A stretch of 7,527 nucleotides of DNA from Deltaproteobacteria bacterium (GTDB lineage: Bacteria; Desulfobacterota; Deferrimicrobia; Deferrimicrobiales; Deferrimicrobiaceae). Shown piece by piece: positions 6,421 to 7,527 of the stretch (position 1 is its first letter; each line of letters starts with the position of its first letter). The notes below the pieces were generated by a model, which was not told the origin of the DNA, did no database searches, and worked only from the letters and a program-made list of their open reading frames with translations. Made by a program: the position numbers and the translations under genes. The DNA lies in contig PQAK01000095.1 of NCBI GenBank assembly GCA_003105225.1, positions 4,205-11,731 on the forward strand, in the 5' to 3' direction.

Positions 6421-6525
6421 CGCGCCCTCCATTCTACGCCGAACGGAAATCCTCACGAGGGGCCGTACGCATTGAGCCACCGCAAAGAAGGCGCCTGCTC
6501 CGTAGGGTGCGGCGGAGCCGCCGCA
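6421..6525. other. Intergenic spacer upstream of nfi
   Basis: This spacer holds the nfi ribosome binding site and, at its right end, a GC hairpin: TGCGGCGG (6508-6515) and CCGCCGCA (6518-6525), directly abutting the palindromic element. I see no convincing promoter for nfi; TAGAAT on the minus strand lies too close to the start codon. No small gene is supported. Confidence 0.4.
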
Positions 6526-6558
6526 GGAGGGGGGCGGGCGCTGGCGAAAACTTATTCC

Positions 6559-6576
6559 GGGGACGATCTAGAAACT
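6559..6576 (+). repeat. Degenerate third copy of the GGGACGTTCT unit in the left arm
   Basis: GGGGACGATCTAGAAACT matches the next unit, GGGGACGTTCTGAAAACT, at 15 of 18 positions. It lies 25 bp before it, so the left arm has three units and the right arm two. Confidence 0.6.
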
Positions 6577-6584
6577 CTCGGAAG

Positions 6585-6699
6585 GGGACGTTCTGAAAAC
6601 TTTGTGGGGAATTCGGGGACGTTCTTTAAGTTTTTTTTTCGCTATGTAGACTTGAAAAACTTAAAGAACGTCCCTTGCGTAAAGTTTTCAGAACGTCCC
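6585..6699. repeat. Perfect 19-bp inverted repeat (intermediate stem)
   Basis: GGGACGTTCTGAAAACTTT at 6585-6603 is the exact reverse complement of 6681-6699. The enclosed interval holds the inner hairpin. Confidence 0.9.
6616..6674. repeat. Perfect 20-bp inner hairpin with 19-nt loop
   Basis: GGGACGTTCTTTAAGTTTTT at 6616-6635 pairs exactly with 6655-6674 across a 19-nt loop. As RNA it would form a strong stem, but without the usual GC stem plus trailing U-run of an intrinsic terminator; the U-run lies in the stem and loop. Confidence 0.9.
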
Positions 6700-6787
6700 T
6701 CCTAATAGTATTCCCCAGCGCCCGCCCCCCTCCGAGGCGGCGCAGCCGGAAGAGGAATGGGGTACCATAGGGGAAATCCGCCGCTCG

Positions 6788-6792
6788 AAGGA
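6788..6792 (+). promoter_or_regulatory. Ribosome binding site deciding the TTG start of the helicase
   Basis: AAGGA stands 6 nt before TTG 6799. The alternative in-frame ATG 6757 has AGAGGA immediately against it, too close to work well. Confidence 0.5.
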
Positions 6793-6798
6793 ACCCGA

Positions 6799-7527
6799 TT
6801 GCCGAAGCGATACACGATCCGCGAGGTCCCCGACGCCGGGGGGAAGATCGACTACGAAAAGGCCCTGAACCCGCGCCAGGCCGAGGCGGTCCTCCACGGG
6901 GAGGGGCCGCTCCTGGTCGTCGCCGGCGCGGGGACGGGGAAGACGCGCACGCTGATCTACCGGGTCGCCCGGCTGGTCGAACTGGGGCACTCCCCCGCCT
7001 CCGTCCTGCTGTTGACCTTCACGCGCCGGGCTTCCGAGGAGATGCTCCGGAGGGCGGCGCTGCTCCTGGACCGCAGGTGCGAGAAAGTCTCCGGCGGGAC
7101 GTTCCACGCCTTCGCCAACACGCTGCTGCGCCGGTACGCCGGCGCCGCGGGGTTCGGCGGGAATTTCACGATCCTCGACCGCGCCGACTCCGCCGACCTC
7201 ATCGGCCTGGTGCGCCAGGAGGTCCACGGGGGGCACAAGACCGTCCGCTTCCCGAAGAAGGAGACGCTCGCCGACCTGTTCAGCCGGGCGGCCAACCGGG
7301 AAGAGGAGATCGCCACGGCGGTGGAGAAGGAGGCGCCGCACTTCCTGTACTGCCTCGACGACATCCTCCGGATCGCGCGCCTGTACGAGGAGACGAAGCG
7401 GGAGAGGAACCTGATGGACTACGACGACCTCCTGCTCCGGCTGGCGGCGCTGCTGCGGGAGAGCGAATCGATCCGGCGCGCCGTCTCGGAAACCTACCGT
7501 CACGTCCTGGTGGACGAATACCAGGAC
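6799..7527 (+). CDS. UvrD/Rep-family ATP-dependent DNA helicase (N-terminal 243 residues, cut by window edge)
   Basis: A superfamily 1A 3'-5' DNA helicase that would unwind DNA in repair or replication. The visible part is most of domain 1A with inserted 1B. The Q-motif region LNPRQAEAV is at 23-31 with Gln27. Walker A, AGAGTGKT, is at 42-49. Motif Ia, LLLTFTRRASEEM, is at 70-82. GGTFHAFA follows, then a helical stretch, DYDDLL, and Walker B/motif II VDEYQD at 238-243, where the window ends. The start is TTG 6799, with AAGGA 6 nt upstream; this gives an N-terminus MPKRYTIREVP followed by IDYEKALNPRQ. ATG 6757 is in frame and would add 14 residues. Which paralogue it is (UvrD, PcrA, Rep or another) cannot be told without the C-terminus. 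The palindromic element lies just upstream; no promoter is clear. Confidence 0.93.
   Translation, partial: MPKRYTIREVPDAGGKIDYEKALNPRQAEAVLHGEGPLLVVAGAGTGKTRTLIYRVARLVELGHSPASVLLLTFTRRASEEMLRRAALLLDRRCEKVSGGTFHAFANTLLRRYAGAAGFGGNFTILDRADSADLIGLVRQEVHGGHKTVRFPKKETLADLFSRAANREEEIATAVEKEAPHFLYCLDDILRIARLYEETKRERNLMDYDDLLLRLAALLRESESIRRAVSETYRHVLVDEYQD

Larger units (their letters stand above)
6526..6733. mobile_element. 208-bp composite palindrome, probable non-autonomous (MITE/RAYT-type) element
   Basis: The ends are a perfect 19-bp inverted repeat: 6526-6544 (GGAGGGGGGCGGGCGCTGG) and 6715-6733. Inside are further perfect inverted repeats of 19 bp (6585-6603 with 6681-6699) and 20 bp (6616-6635 with 6655-6674). 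All carry the core GGGACGTTCT. The interior is much more AT-rich than the surrounding genes, with a run of nine T at 6631-6639. It contains no coding sequence, and the open frame across it has no recognisable protein. From memory, GGGACGTTCT palindromes are common near REP-associated tyrosine transposases in deltaproteobacteria; I cannot verify that here. No clean target-site duplication is seen. The element lies 65 bp upstream of the helicase start and may affect transcription from either side. Confidence 0.65.

Noticed and set aside
6616..6674. Inner hairpin as an intrinsic terminator
   Set aside because: The stem is AT-rich and the T-run is in the left arm and loop, not after a GC stem; the perfect symmetry with other repeats fits an element better.
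6472..6705. 77-codon open frame across the palindromic element
   Set aside because: The translation simply reads the inverted repeats, has no ribosome binding site and no protein similarity that I recognise.
6675..6708. Helicase promoter TTGCGT ... TAATAG at the right side of the element
   Set aside because: The spacer would be about 22 bp, too long for a sigma-70 promoter.

Overview
This is a GC-rich, gene-dense bacterial window of housekeeping type. The gap–tpiA–secG cluster, the COG2509-type flavoprotein, the NAC-type promoters (TTGACA/TATAAT) and a GGGACGTTCT palindromic repeat together suggest a Gram-negative bacterium of the former Deltaproteobacteria (Desulfobacterota/Desulfuromonadota-like). 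That placement is an inference from gene content and memory of the families, not from a search. I see no rRNA, tRNA, CRISPR array or phage gene.

Left part (1-2293). A FAD-dependent oxidoreductase of the COG2509 family runs leftward off the edge. Its TTG start overlaps head-to-head by 14 bp with a rightward gene for a small lipoprotein with a LEA type 2 (WHy) domain. That lipoprotein gene ends tail-to-tail with a leftward D-2-hydroxyacid dehydrogenase (glyoxylate/hydroxypyruvate reductase type). The two stop codons lie within one 8-bp palindrome, TCAATTGA.

Middle (2294-5758). After a divergent intergenic region with a plausible sigma-70 promoter comes a four-TM membrane protein of uncertain function, which resembles a degenerate membrane-bound M28-type peptidase without its metal ligands. 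Its stop codon lies inside the -35 box of a consensus promoter (TTGACA, 16 bp, TATAAT) that drives gap, tpiA and secG. Class I GAPDH and triosephosphate isomerase are separated by only 4 bp, with no phosphoglycerate kinase gene between them, although pgk usually sits there in related clusters. SecG, a subunit of the Sec translocon, has a long Pro/Ala/Gly-rich tail.

Right part (5578-7527). Endonuclease V (nfi) runs leftward and converges on secG. Its conserved domain ends exactly opposite the secG stop codon, but the frame stays open for 59 more codons, antisense to the entire secG tail. Upstream of nfi lies a 208-bp imperfect palindrome (6526-6733) with perfect 19-bp ends and nested 19- and 20-bp inverted repeats of the unit GGGACGTTCT. 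It looks like a non-autonomous mobile element or REP/RAYT-type palindrome. The window ends in the first 243 codons of a UvrD/Rep-family helicase, reaching the DEYQD motif.

No clear new multi-gene system is visible. The most notable items are the composite palindrome, the secG/nfi antisense overlap, the missing pgk, the apparent M28-type pseudoenzyme and the promoter embedded in a stop codon.
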